Of a stretch of 64,000 bases of DNA, positions 45,111-53,469 are shown piece by piece; the stretch's first letter is position 1, and each line of letters begins with the position of its first letter. This DNA is from Aliarcobacter cryaerophilus ATCC 43158. Lineage in GTDB: Bacteria > Campylobacterota > Campylobacteria > Campylobacterales > Arcobacteraceae. The position numbers and the translations under genes were made by a program. The notes below the pieces were generated by a model. It was not told where the DNA came from. It was given only the letters and a program-made list of their open reading frames with translations, and did no database searches. The stretch spans positions 1,798,001 to 1,862,000 of the forward strand of contig NZ_CP032823.1 in NCBI RefSeq assembly GCF_003660105.1. The letters run 5' to 3'.

Positions 45111-46017
45111 CTTTCTCTCCTGGTCCATATTTTATTGCCTTTTGTTTAAATATCAAATCACTTGGGCTTTCATTTAGATTATTCATTAAATCTTGAGTTT
45201 GATTTAAAGTATTATCCAAATTTTTTAAAACTGTTTCTAAATTATCAATACTTTCTTGAGCCATTCCTTTTATATCAAAAGTTCCTTTGTCAAAATCCTC
45301 TTTCATCTTTGTTGTTAGTGCTTTAAAATTATCAGCTGAAGTTTTTACGCTAAGAAAAGATGAACTTCCAATAACAGTAAAGTTTTTCATACCAATCAAA
45401 AGTTCATCAATATTATTTTGATTTTTTACTAAATAATCAGAGAATTTTTCAATATTTGCCATGCTTTTTTGACTATTTTCAAGAAGTATTGAGAAGTTTT
45501 TTAAATTATCTTCATTTAAAACATCTCTAAAAGAGTGAAGTAAAAGAGTAAGTTCTTTTGTAATATCTTCAGTTGAATCGACAAGATTACTCAAAGCTGA
45601 TTTTTTTGAATTTATTATTTTTATACCATACTCATTTTCCTCTAAAGGTTTTGCTTCATTACTTCCACCTTTTAACTCTACATATTTAAGACCTGTAATT
45701 CCAAGATTTCCTAAAATTGCATAGTTATCCTCTTTTAATGGAGTTCCTTTTTGAATCTGTATTTCTACTTCAATTTTCTCTGAATTATGAGGACTTATCT
45801 TTATATTTTTTACAAGTCCAACATCAAAACCTTTATATTTTATAGGTGAACCTATATTTAATCCAGAAATAGATTCATCAAAATGTATATAATATGTATC
45901 ATATTTTTTATCTTCCAAACCATACTTTCCTAACCAAAATATTGCAAGAATTAGTAAAAAAGATATTACACTTACAAATAAACCTATTCTAAAAAAATTA
46001 ATCTTTGTATCCATCAA
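45094..46017 (-). CDS. mlaD: MCE-domain lipid transport protein MlaD
   Basis: A 307-residue protein with one N-terminal membrane segment (about 8-27) and an MCE domain (about 38-115) with FDESISGLNIGSPIKYKGFD and ILGNLGITGLKYVELKGG. A long helical tail (about 150-295) follows, which can build a tube-like hexamer. It carries lipids between membranes with MlaE and MlaF. It overlaps the MlaF gene by four bases. Confidence 0.93.
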   Translation of the reverse strand: MMDTKINFFRIGLFVSVISFLLILAIFWLGKYGLEDKKYDTYYIHFDESISGLNIGSPIKYKGFDVGLVKNIKISPHNSEKIEVEIQIQKGTPLKEDNYAILGNLGITGLKYVELKGGSNEAKPLEENEYGIKIINSKKSALSNLVDSTEDITKELTLLLHSFRDVLNEDNLKNFSILLENSQKSMANIEKFSDYLVKNQNNIDELLIGMKNFTVIGSSSFLSVKTSADNFKALTTKMKEDFDKGTFDIKGMAQESIDNLETVLKNLDNTLNQTQDLMNNLNESPSDLIFKQKAIKYGPGEKDDQSK

Positions 46018-46751
46018 TCTGCCTTTTTATGTGTTAAAAAATCTTGTATAAACTCATCTTTAGAACTCATAGCTTCATTTATATTTCCATCAAATATTTT
46101 TTCTTTTTTTATAATTATAAACCTATCAAGAACTGTTTTTATTGTCTCTAAATCATGAGTTATTATAACTGTTGTGATATTTAGATTTCTCTTTAAATAT
46201 AACAAAAGCTCATTTATACTTTGCGTACTAGCAGGATCTAATCCACTTGTTGGCTCATCTAAAAATAGAAGTTTTGGTTGCATTGCAAGGCTACGTGCAA
46301 GGGCAACTCTTTTTTTCATTCCACCACTAAGTTCACTTGGATATAGTTTTGCTGTATGCTTTGGAAGTCCAACTATATCCAAATTTGTGTAAGCAATTTT
46401 TTCTATCAAATCTTTTGGTAAATTTGTGTACTCTTTTAACATAACAGAGATATTTTCAATCACATTTAAAAAAGAGTACAAAGCACCAAATTGAAAAAGA
46501 TAAGAAAAATTTAGCTTCAAGCTCTCTAAATCATTTATTGTTAGTTTTGAAATATCTTTATTAAAAATCTCAATTTTACCTTTTTGTATCTGATTTAGCA
46601 TAACTATTTGTTTTACCAAAACACTTTTTCCACTTCCACTTCCACCTAAAACTCCAAATATTTCACCCTCATTTACACTAAAAGATATATCATTGTGTAC
46701 AATATTATCTCCAAAAGCTGTGTAAAGATTTGAAACTTTTATTATTTCCAT
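46014..46751 (-). CDS. mlaF: Mla-type ABC transporter ATPase MlaF
   Basis: A 245-residue ABC ATPase. Walker A is VLGGSGSGKSVLVKQ (about 34-48), the signature is LSGGMKKRVALARSLA (about 140-155), Walker B is LLFLDEPTSGLDPAST (about 161-176) and the H-loop is VIITHDLETIKTV. The GGM-KKR form is typical of MlaF. It stands between mlaE and mlaD with almost no spacing and powers lipid transport at the inner membrane. Confidence 0.95.
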   Translation of the reverse strand: MEIIKVSNLYTAFGDNIVHNDISFSVNEGEIFGVLGGSGSGKSVLVKQIVMLNQIQKGKIEIFNKDISKLTINDLESLKLNFSYLFQFGALYSFLNVIENISVMLKEYTNLPKDLIEKIAYTNLDIVGLPKHTAKLYPSELSGGMKKRVALARSLAMQPKLLFLDEPTSGLDPASTQSINELLLYLKRNLNITTVIITHDLETIKTVLDRFIIIKKEKIFDGNINEAMSSKDEFIQDFLTHKKAD

Positions 46752-46752
46752 C

Positions 46753-47865
46753 TTATATTCCCATTTGAGTAAATATTACAGAGAAAACTGCATCTAGTAA
46801 AATAACCACAAATATTGCATTTACAACACTTATAGTTGTATATTTTCCAATACTTGTAGTATTGTTTTCTACTTGAAAGCCTCTAAAACAACCAATAACT
46901 GCTATGAAAAATCCAAAAAATAGAGCTTTAAAAACTCCTAATAATAGATGTTTTACAGGAACTTCATTTTGAAGCCTATTTATAAACTCTATATATGTGA
47001 TATCTAAACTTGTAAATGCAATTACCATTCCACCCATTACTCCAACAATATCTGCAAAAAATACCAAAAGTGGCAAAGATATACACAAAGCAAAAATTCT
47101 AGGAATTGTTAAAAATATTATTGGCTCAAAATTCATAGTTCGCATAGCATCTATCTCTTCTGTTATTTTCATAGCCCCTATTTCTGCTGTGTAACTACTT
47201 GCACTTCTTCCAGCTATTACAATAGCAGTTACAAGTGGGGCTATTTCTCTAAACATAGTAATACTTATCATCTCAACTACAAAAATATTTGCCCCAAACT
47301 TTTCAAGCTGAACTGCCCCTTGATAAGCAATAACAACTCCAACCAAAAAAGCAGTCACAGCAACAATCAAAAGTGCATCTACTGCTGATGTTTCAATATA
47401 TTTTAAAGTAGCTCTAAATCTAATCTTTTTTGGGTTAATTACTAAATACATAAGAAAATAAAAAACTTTTCCTACAAAATCTATAAATAGTTTTGTCGAT
47501 TTTAATATATCATATACTTTTTTTCCAACACTTTCAAAAAATCTATTTAATATTTTTTTCTCTTTAAGAAACTCATTTTGATAATGTTTTTGATAAAACT
47601 CAAAAATTTGCTCATATTTTTCAAAGTTCAAATATGAAATATTTTGCTTTTTAAATTTTTTTAAAAACGATATTAAATAAATAATAGCAATACTATCAAG
47701 CTCTTTTAAATTCTGAAAATCTATAATTAAATTTTTAGTTCTAGAGATATTTGATTGTTTTATATTTTCTATAATATCTGGTAAAGTATCTTTGTTCCAA
47801 ATATCAAATAAAAAAAGTTGATAAGTATTGTTTTTAAGATGTTCAATTCTAAAATAATTATTCAT
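46753..47865 (-). CDS. mlaE: Mla-type permease MlaE with N-terminal STAS domain
   Basis: A 370-residue protein. Residues about 1-110 form a STAS-like domain (LIIDFQNLKELDSIAIIYLI). The C-terminal MlaE permease (about 150-370) has five helices and the motifs GAVQLEKFGANIFVVEM, ITMFREIAPLVTAIVIAGRS and IGAMKITEEIDAMRTMNFEP. The fused STAS domain replaces a separate MlaB. It is the first gene of the mla operon, which runs mlaE-mlaF-mlaD-lipoprotein. Confidence 0.95.
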   Translation of the reverse strand: MNNYFRIEHLKNNTYQLFLFDIWNKDTLPDIIENIKQSNISRTKNLIIDFQNLKELDSIAIIYLISFLKKFKKQNISYLNFEKYEQIFEFYQKHYQNEFLKEKKILNRFFESVGKKVYDILKSTKLFIDFVGKVFYFLMYLVINPKKIRFRATLKYIETSAVDALLIVAVTAFLVGVVIAYQGAVQLEKFGANIFVVEMISITMFREIAPLVTAIVIAGRSASSYTAEIGAMKITEEIDAMRTMNFEPIIFLTIPRIFALCISLPLLVFFADIVGVMGGMVIAFTSLDITYIEFINRLQNEVPVKHLLLGVFKALFFGFFIAVIGCFRGFQVENNTTSIGKYTTISVVNAIFVVILLDAVFSVIFTQMGI

Positions 47866-47921
47866 AATAACAACTTATCCTATAATTTAATATTAATATA
47901 CGATTCTATCTAAATTTGAGT

Positions 47922-48821
47922 TTATATCAAATCTAACTCTTCACTTATATCTTTTATTAGTTTTGAAAGTGGGCGTTTTTGTAAATCTTCAGATGTATAA
48001 ATACCAAATAAATCTTGTTTTATCTCTTCTTGTGTTTTTTTAGTCAAATCTGATAACTCTTTTATTCTACTATCTGGGTATTCTCTTCTTTTTTGAATCA
48101 TTTCTAAAACTTTGTATTTATGGTAATCATATCTATTGTTTAAATTTAAACTCTCAATATATTTATCAAATTTGTTTGAATAGTTTTCAATTAGTTTTAT
48201 ATAAAAATCTTGCTCTTTTTCTATTTGAAGATTTGTATTTGAAATAAATGATTTAAACTTTACTCTTTCATCAAAATCAAAATCTTTATTTGTTGGAGAA
48301 AAATCATCAAATGGTATTTTTGAATCTTTTACTTTACTATTACATACATAACAACTTGGTACTAGATTGTATAAACTCAACGCCAAAAATGGATAATCGG
48401 CTTTTTCTAAAACATGGTCTAAAGTAAAAGCATTTTTTGTCTCATTCTTTTTTTTGAAAGTATTTATAAAATCAATATTACAGTAATAACAAGTATGAAC
48501 TTCTATATTTTCTTGAAAAAAGTTTGATATTTTTGGTTGTAGTTTTGAAATCAAAGGCGAAGAATTATTTATTTTAGATTTATCATAGTTAAAAAAACTT
48601 TTGATTTTATTGTCATCTTTTTTGCCAAGTTTATTTTTAATCTCAATTAGTTTTTCAAAATCTCCACAAAGAATATCTTTTAAATCAAATTTGAGAATAC
48701 TTTTATAGTTTTCTTCGTAATACTTTTCAAAAGTTAAACCATTAAATTTATCAGCTTTACTTTTTGCAATTTCTTTGTAATATTTATCTTCTAAATTTGA
48801 TGAATATTTTATTTTTAACAT
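47922..48821 (-). CDS. ptuB: HNH nuclease, PtuB-like (Septu component)
   Basis: A 299-residue protein with an HNH nuclease domain at about 113-175. CYYCNIDFIN and CYVCNSKVKD supply the four zinc-binding Cys. FTLDHVLEKADYPFLALS and YNLVPSC hold the catalytic Asp-His and Asn. The N-terminal part resembles TIGR02646-type HNH proteins. It starts one base after the ATPase stop (TGAAATG), which is strong coupling. ATPase plus HNH is the Septu anti-phage arrangement, also used with retrons. The protein would cut nucleic acid when the ATPase is triggered. Confidence 0.82.
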   Translation of the reverse strand: MLKIKYSSNLEDKYYKEIAKSKADKFNGLTFEKYYEENYKSILKFDLKDILCGDFEKLIEIKNKLGKKDDNKIKSFFNYDKSKINNSSPLISKLQPKISNFFQENIEVHTCYYCNIDFINTFKKKNETKNAFTLDHVLEKADYPFLALSLYNLVPSCYVCNSKVKDSKIPFDDFSPTNKDFDFDERVKFKSFISNTNLQIEKEQDFYIKLIENYSNKFDKYIESLNLNNRYDYHKYKVLEMIQKRREYPDSRIKELSDLTKKTQEEIKQDLFGIYTSEDLQKRPLSKLIKDISEELDLI

Positions 48822-48822
48822 T

Positions 48823-50628
48823 TCATTTTTCCAATAACTCTATTTGAGCTTTTAATCTTTTGACTTCTTCTTTTTTTGCTTCATCATTTCCTAAGACTAT
48901 TTTCTCTATTTCTATCAAATGATTTTTTATTATTTGCTTTAAATAATCATCACCAATAATTGATTGAATTTGCCAAAACTTAGTTTTATGCTCTTTTTCA
49001 TAAATTTCTTTTTCTATATCTCTTTGACTTTCATTTTCTTCTTTAGTTAGTTCTTTTTTCAAAAGTTCTTCATGATAATCTATAATTGATTGAATCTTAT
49101 CTTTCGCAAATTCTCCCATAAGCCCATCTTTCATAAAAAATCCATGAGATAAAAGAGTATGAATGTTTGCTCCAAAAGTTTCTATATTTGTTTTTTTAGA
49201 TACATTTTTGCAATTACCTATTCTTTGAACTCTTTTTTTTACTTCATCATCATTTTCATTATATTTTTCTAAAAAAATTACATTTTCTTTTGGAATATCA
49301 GAAAGTAGAAAAGGGGAATGAGTAACAAAGATTAAATGTACATTATTAAATTTAAATATTTTTAGCAAATTATTTATATAGTATTTTTGCCATTGAGGAT
49401 GTAAACTTAATTCAATTTCATCTAGTAATATAATTTTATTTCCATTTAGAAATTGAAAATATATTTCTAAATTTGAGAGAAATAAATTTTTCTCACCCTC
49501 GCTAAAATTATTAAATGAAACATCTCTATCATCAAAAAAGTCAAAGCACAAAAGTTCTTTAAATTTTTGGATTTTGTAAATTCTAATTTTTGATAATAAT
49601 ACTTTTTCATTCAGATTTTTTTCTAAATTAAGATAGTCATTACAATTTTCTTCAAAAGTTTTATCTTTAGCTAAAACATTTTCTTCATCATAATCTTCTG
49701 GAGAAATAAATTTACTTTCATTTAGTTCATGTAAAAAATTTTCTATGAAATTTACTTCCTGAATATTTCTAAAAAGATAGCTTACTTCTTTATTTTGTAT
49801 ATACTTTGAAAAAGGATTAGTGGGTTTTTCTGAATGATTATTTAATGCTATAATTAAATTTAACAAATAACTTAAAAAATCTTTGTAAAAGTTATTTTTC
49901 TCCAATATACTTCTTAATGATAATTCTTCGATTTCATCATAAAACTCATCTTTTTCTTCATGTTCATCACATAAAAAATCTATATAATTCTCATTATTAA
50001 AGAATTTATTTATTACATCAAGTATGTAAATATTTATTTTTAATAATTCTTTTTCTAATTTCTCTTTTTCTCTTATATTTTCTAAAAGTTCAGATATTAT
50101 TTCTAGTTTTTTTTCTTGGTTTTCTTGTATTAAAATTGTATTTGGATTAAAAAAAAGATTTTTTTCTACTTCATTAAATATTGAAATAAAAAATCTTAAT
50201 GTGTTTTCTATATTATAACTTTTAGTATTTATTATTATATTTTTGAGTGGATTATAATTACTTCTTTTAAAATTAAGTTTTTTAAGAATCATTAAAGATT
50301 TTTCAAACGAATTTAAGTTAGATCTATAGTATTTTTCATTGTTATCTAAAAATAATAATAAAAATTTATTTTTATTATTGAAATTAAGTGAAGTATTTAT
50401 AAAATTTATAAGAGAAGTTTTCCCACTACCATTTTCACCAACAATAGCAGTAATATTTATATTATCACCAAAAAAGTTTTTAGGATAAAATTCACCCGTT
50501 TCATCTTTATCAATAATATTTAATTCATTCTTTTCGTCATCATATTCACACCTAAATCTAGGCGAAAAATTAAACCCCTGCTTCTTTATATTTTTATAAT
50601 CTTCAACCCATAAATAAACCAATTCCAT
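48823..50628 (-). CDS. ptuA: AAA-type ATPase, PtuA-like (Septu component)
   Basis: A 601-residue P-loop ATPase of the SMC/Rad50-like AAA_21/OLD group. Walker A is AIVGENGSGKTSLINFIN (about 59-76). The ABC-type signature is NNFSEGEKNLFLSNLE (about 373-388), Walker B is KIILLDEIELSLHPQW (about 399-414), and the switch His is in LIFVTHSPFLLSDIP (about 433-447). A long insertion (about 80-360) contains coiled-coil segments. No TOPRIM domain follows, so it is not a full OLD nuclease. With the HNH partner it makes a two-gene Septu-like system. Confidence 0.82.
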   Translation of the reverse strand: MELVYLWVEDYKNIKKQGFNFSPRFRCEYDDEKNELNIIDKDETGEFYPKNFFGDNINITAIVGENGSGKTSLINFINTSLNFNNKNKFLLLFLDNNEKYYRSNLNSFEKSLMILKKLNFKRSNYNPLKNIIINTKSYNIENTLRFFISIFNEVEKNLFFNPNTILIQENQEKKLEIISELLENIREKEKLEKELLKINIYILDVINKFFNNENYIDFLCDEHEEKDEFYDEIEELSLRSILEKNNFYKDFLSYLLNLIIALNNHSEKPTNPFSKYIQNKEVSYLFRNIQEVNFIENFLHELNESKFISPEDYDEENVLAKDKTFEENCNDYLNLEKNLNEKVLLSKIRIYKIQKFKELLCFDFFDDRDVSFNNFSEGEKNLFLSNLEIYFQFLNGNKIILLDEIELSLHPQWQKYYINNLLKIFKFNNVHLIFVTHSPFLLSDIPKENVIFLEKYNENDDEVKKRVQRIGNCKNVSKKTNIETFGANIHTLLSHGFFMKDGLMGEFAKDKIQSIIDYHEELLKKELTKEENESQRDIEKEIYEKEHKTKFWQIQSIIGDDYLKQIIKNHLIEIEKIVLGNDEAKKEEVKRLKAQIELLEK

Positions 50629-50715
50629 AGAAAACTCTCTTTTTAGATAATTTTTGATTAATCTTAGTCAAAAAAATCTAAATTATGATTTAATAACACT
50701 TTACATTTCTTTGGC

Positions 50716-50721
50716 TATAAT
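50716..50721 (+). promoter_or_regulatory. Promoter -10 box for luxS
   Basis: TATAAT preceded by TTTGGC, 44 bases before the luxS ATG, in the divergent spacer between the Septu-like ATPase and luxS. Confidence 0.55.
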
Positions 50722-50764
50722 TTTTCAAAATTTTAAAAAATATATATATTAAAAAGGATATAAA

Positions 50765-51280
50765 ATGCCACTATTAGATAGTTTTAGAGTTGATCACACA
50801 ATTATGCCAGCACCTGCTGTAAGAGTTGCGAAAGTTATGCAAACACCAAAAGGCGATGCTATTACAGTTTTTGATTTAAGATTTTGTGTACCAAATAAAA
50901 AGATGTTAAGTGAAAAAGGTATTCATACTTTAGAGCATCTATTTGCTGGATTTATTAGAAATCATCTAAATTCTCCTACAGTTGAGATTATCGATGTTTC
51001 TCCAATGGGTTGCAGAACTGGTTTTTACATGAGTTTAATAGGAACTCCAAAAGAAGAAGAAGTAGCAACTGCTTGGAAAAAATCTATGGAAGATGTTTTA
51101 AAAGTAGAAAAACAAAGTGATATTCCAGAGCTAAATATTTTCCAATGTGGAACTTGTGCTATGCACTCACTTCCTGAAGCAAAAGATATTGCAAAAGATA
51201 TTTTAGCTTCAAATATTGGAGTTATGTCAAATGAAAAACTATTTTTAAGTGAAGATAAACTAGAGAGTTTAGGAAATTAA
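50765..51280 (+). CDS. luxS: S-ribosylhomocysteine lyase LuxS
   Basis: A 171-residue metalloenzyme that splits S-ribosylhomocysteine to homocysteine and the AI-2 precursor. [16 protein letters not shown] (about 52-67) carries the His-x-x-Glu-His metal site and [18 protein letters not shown] (about 122-139) the metal Cys. It recycles methyl-cycle products and so connects to metH and metF. AAAAAGGAT precedes ATG. The MnmC-like gene follows after two bases. Confidence 0.97.
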   Translation: MPLLDSFRVDHTIMPAPAVRVAKVMQTPKGDAITVFDLRFCVPNKKMLSEKGIHTLEHLFAGFIRNHLNSPTVEIIDVSPMGCRTGFYMSLIGTPKEEEVATAWKKSMEDVLKVEKQSDIPELNIFQCGTCAMHSLPEAKDIAKDILASNIGVMSNEKLFLSEDKLESLGN

Positions 51281-51282
51281 TT

Positions 51283-52032
51283 TTGCAAAGTGATAAACTG
51301 GTTACCACAAGTGATGGTAGCCATACACTTTTTTCTAAAAAATATAATCAACACTTCCACAACACAGAAGATGGTGGATTAAGTGAAGCTTTAAACAAAC
51401 ATACTATTCCAGCATTTACATATTTTCAAGATAAAAAAGAGTTAAATATTTTAGATATATGTTTTGGTTTGGGTTACAATACTTTTGCAACTATTTATTA
51501 TATTTTAAAAAATAATCTTGATATTAAAATAAATATTTATTCTCCTGAATTTGATTTAGATTTAATAAAATCTTTAAAAGATTTTACTTTTCCAAAAGAG
51601 TTTAATGAGTTTAAAAATATCATAAATGAACTCTCAAACAATCAAAAATATGAAGATGAAAAAATAAAAATAGAGATTTTTATAGGTGATGCAAGAGAGT
51701 ATATAAAAACTTTTCAAGAAAACTTTTTTGATATAGTATATCAAGATGCTTTCTCAAGTGAAGTTAATTTTGAGCTTTGGACAAAGGAGTATTTTATTGA
51801 TATTTATAAAATATGCAAAGAAAATTCAATTATTACAACTTATGCAATCTCTACAAATATAAGATTGTCTATGTATGAAGCAGGTTTTTTTATATATGAA
51901 ACACGACCAACAAAAAGAAAAATAACTTTGGCTTTTAAACAAGAACAGATGATTATTGGTAAATATATAGATATGGAACTAAAGAAAATAAGGAATAAAG
52001 AGGCAAAAGCCCTACTTGATAGCTTTATTTAA
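51283..52032 (+). CDS. mnmC: MnmC-like tRNA methyltransferase domain protein
   Basis: A 249-residue SAM-dependent methyltransferase (Methyltransf_30). LNILDICFGLGYNTFATIYY (about 55-74) is the SAM site. FFDIVYQDAFSSEVNFELWT (about 147-166) matches the MnmC D-x-F-x-P-x-x-N-x-E-x-W signature except that it has SEV instead of a Pro pair. It would complete the mnm5U wobble modification. It lacks the FAD oxidase half of E. coli MnmC, so it is the stand-alone MnmC2 form. Start is TTG, overlapping closely with luxS. Confidence 0.85.
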   Translation: MQSDKLVTTSDGSHTLFSKKYNQHFHNTEDGGLSEALNKHTIPAFTYFQDKKELNILDICFGLGYNTFATIYYILKNNLDIKINIYSPEFDLDLIKSLKDFTFPKEFNEFKNIINELSNNQKYEDEKIKIEIFIGDAREYIKTFQENFFDIVYQDAFSSEVNFELWTKEYFIDIYKICKENSIITTYAISTNIRLSMYEAGFFIYETRPTKRKITLAFKQEQMIIGKYIDMELKKIRNKEAKALLDSFI

Positions 52033-52080
52033 TTTTTTTTTCAATATAATGCAAATTCTAAAAAACAAACAGGAAACTTC

Positions 52081-52893
52081 ATGAGAAACTTTTTAAAAAT
52101 ATTTGTCTTGCTTTTAAGCCCAATACTTGCCTTTGCCTACAATGATGCAAAAGTTTTTCAAAAAATTGAAAAAGATTTAGACTCTATTATTGTAAAAGAC
52201 TTAAACAAAAAACAGTTAATTTTTCAAAAAGATGCAAATCAAATAATAAGACCTGCTAGTTTAACAAAAATTATGACATCAATTTTAGCGATTGAAAGCG
52301 GTAAAATGGATAGCGTTGTTACTATTACTGCTGAGATGAAAAAAGTTGAACCTACAATTATGAATTTTAGAGTTGGTGAGAAGTTTTATTTAAGAGATTT
52401 AGTAAATGCTGCTATGATAAAATCAGCAAACGATGCAGCAAATGCAATTGCAATTTATCTTGGAAATGGAAGCAAACAAAAATTTGTAACTATGATGAAT
52501 ACAAAAGCAAAAAAACTAGGTATGAAAAATACTAATTTCGAAAATCCTTGTGGTTTTGATGCTCCAAATCACAAAAGTACTGCAAGTGATTTATTAAAAC
52601 TTACAGAATACTCTATTAAAAATAGTACTTTTAATAATATTGTAAAAAAAGAGAGTTATAGTTTTAAAGCAATAAATACAAAAAGATCTTACTTTGCACA
52701 TACAAGCAATAAACTTCTTCCAAAAGAGAAATATATGATTGGAGTTAAAACTGGTTATACAAGCAAAGCTGGACCTTGTTTAATTGCACGTGCTAAAGAT
52801 GGGAAAAAAGATATTTTACTAGTAATGCTAAACTCTCAAAATAGATGGGAAAATACAAAACTAGCTTTAGATACAGTTTTAGATAAAAGATAG
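52081..52893 (+). CDS. D-alanyl-D-alanine carboxypeptidase (DacA/PBP5-type)
   Basis: A 270-residue penicillin-binding carboxypeptidase, family S11, with a Sec signal (about 1-20). RPASLTKIMTSILAIE (about 58-73) has the Ser-x-x-Lys nucleophile, AAMIKSANDAANAIAIY (about 112-128) the Ser-x-Asn, and YMIGVKTGYTSKAGPCL (about 219-235) the Lys-Thr-Gly. It lacks the C-terminal beta domain of E. coli PBP5, so it is a short form. It trims peptidoglycan pentapeptides. A TATAAT-like sequence and CAGGAAAC site precede ATG. Confidence 0.92.
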   Translation: MRNFLKIFVLLLSPILAFAYNDAKVFQKIEKDLDSIIVKDLNKKQLIFQKDANQIIRPASLTKIMTSILAIESGKMDSVVTITAEMKKVEPTIMNFRVGEKFYLRDLVNAAMIKSANDAANAIAIYLGNGSKQKFVTMMNTKAKKLGMKNTNFENPCGFDAPNHKSTASDLLKLTEYSIKNSTFNNIVKKESYSFKAINTKRSYFAHTSNKLLPKEKYMIGVKTGYTSKAGPCLIARAKDGKKDILLVMLNSQNRWENTKLALDTVLDKR

Positions 52894-52897
52894 ATTA

Positions 52898-53395
52898 CTA
52901 AATATTAGTCAATCTATCTAAAATATATTTTTGTAAATCTCTTTTTGAAACCTCTTCTCTCATAGCCTCTTCAAAAATCTCATTTACTTTATTCGCATAC
53001 TCTTCATAATCAAAAAATGGAAAATGTAAATTCCAAGCTTTTTTAAGCCTACTTTTTGTCATTTCCTTTTTTATAATATCTTTAAAGTAGTTAAATCCCA
53101 TAAATATAAGTGCTGTTATAATCATCGCGCCAACTATTGATATATGTGAATCTATTTTTGCCAACATTTTATGTGTAAGAAGAGAAATAGGTAAAAGAAC
53201 TGCTAAAACTAACCAAACATAAACAAGATATGCTCTTGTTAATCTTAATCTAAAACCTAATCTTGAACTATCAACTTCCATATCATTGCTAAACTGAACT
53301 GAAGCAACTAACATATCTTTTAATAAAATTGGTTGCTTTGAAGTTGCATAAATGTAATTTAATATGTAATTTTTAATATTTTTTTCTCTATTCAT
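52898..53395 (-). CDS. Two-helix membrane protein, unidentified
   Basis: A 165-residue protein of unknown function. Residues about 53-71 and 84-102 are hydrophobic helices with a short external loop. The N-terminal part is a soluble basic segment and the C-terminal part (about 110-165) is charged and helical (YANKVNEIFEEAMREEVSKR). No catalytic motif is visible. It is convergent with the DacA-like gene (4 bases apart) and divergent from the large kinase, so it forms its own unit. Confidence 0.7.
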   Translation of the reverse strand: MNREKNIKNYILNYIYATSKQPILLKDMLVASVQFSNDMEVDSSRLGFRLRLTRAYLVYVWLVLAVLLPISLLTHKMLAKIDSHISIVGAMIITALIFMGFNYFKDIIKKEMTKSRLKKAWNLHFPFFDYEEYANKVNEIFEEAMREEVSKRDLQKYILDRLTNI

Positions 53396-53438
53396 AATAT
53401 TTCCTCAAATAAATTGTGACAATTCTACCTTAGTTTGC

Positions 53439-53444
53439 TATAAT
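53439..53444 (+). promoter_or_regulatory. Promoter -10 box for the NMT1/SBP3 kinase
   Basis: TATAAT preceded by TTTGC lies about 30 bases before the start, in the 74-base divergent spacer. Confidence 0.55.
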
Positions 53445-53469
53445 AATTGTTAAAATTTTAAACTTAAGG

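Noticed and set aside
45111-45128. Longer start of the auxiliary lipoprotein
   Set aside because: The ATG at 45110 has AGGAGA directly upstream and gives a normal lipoprotein signal.
47922-50628. Retron or OLD-family nuclease
   Set aside because: No reverse transcriptase or msr/msd is nearby and the ATPase lacks a TOPRIM domain.
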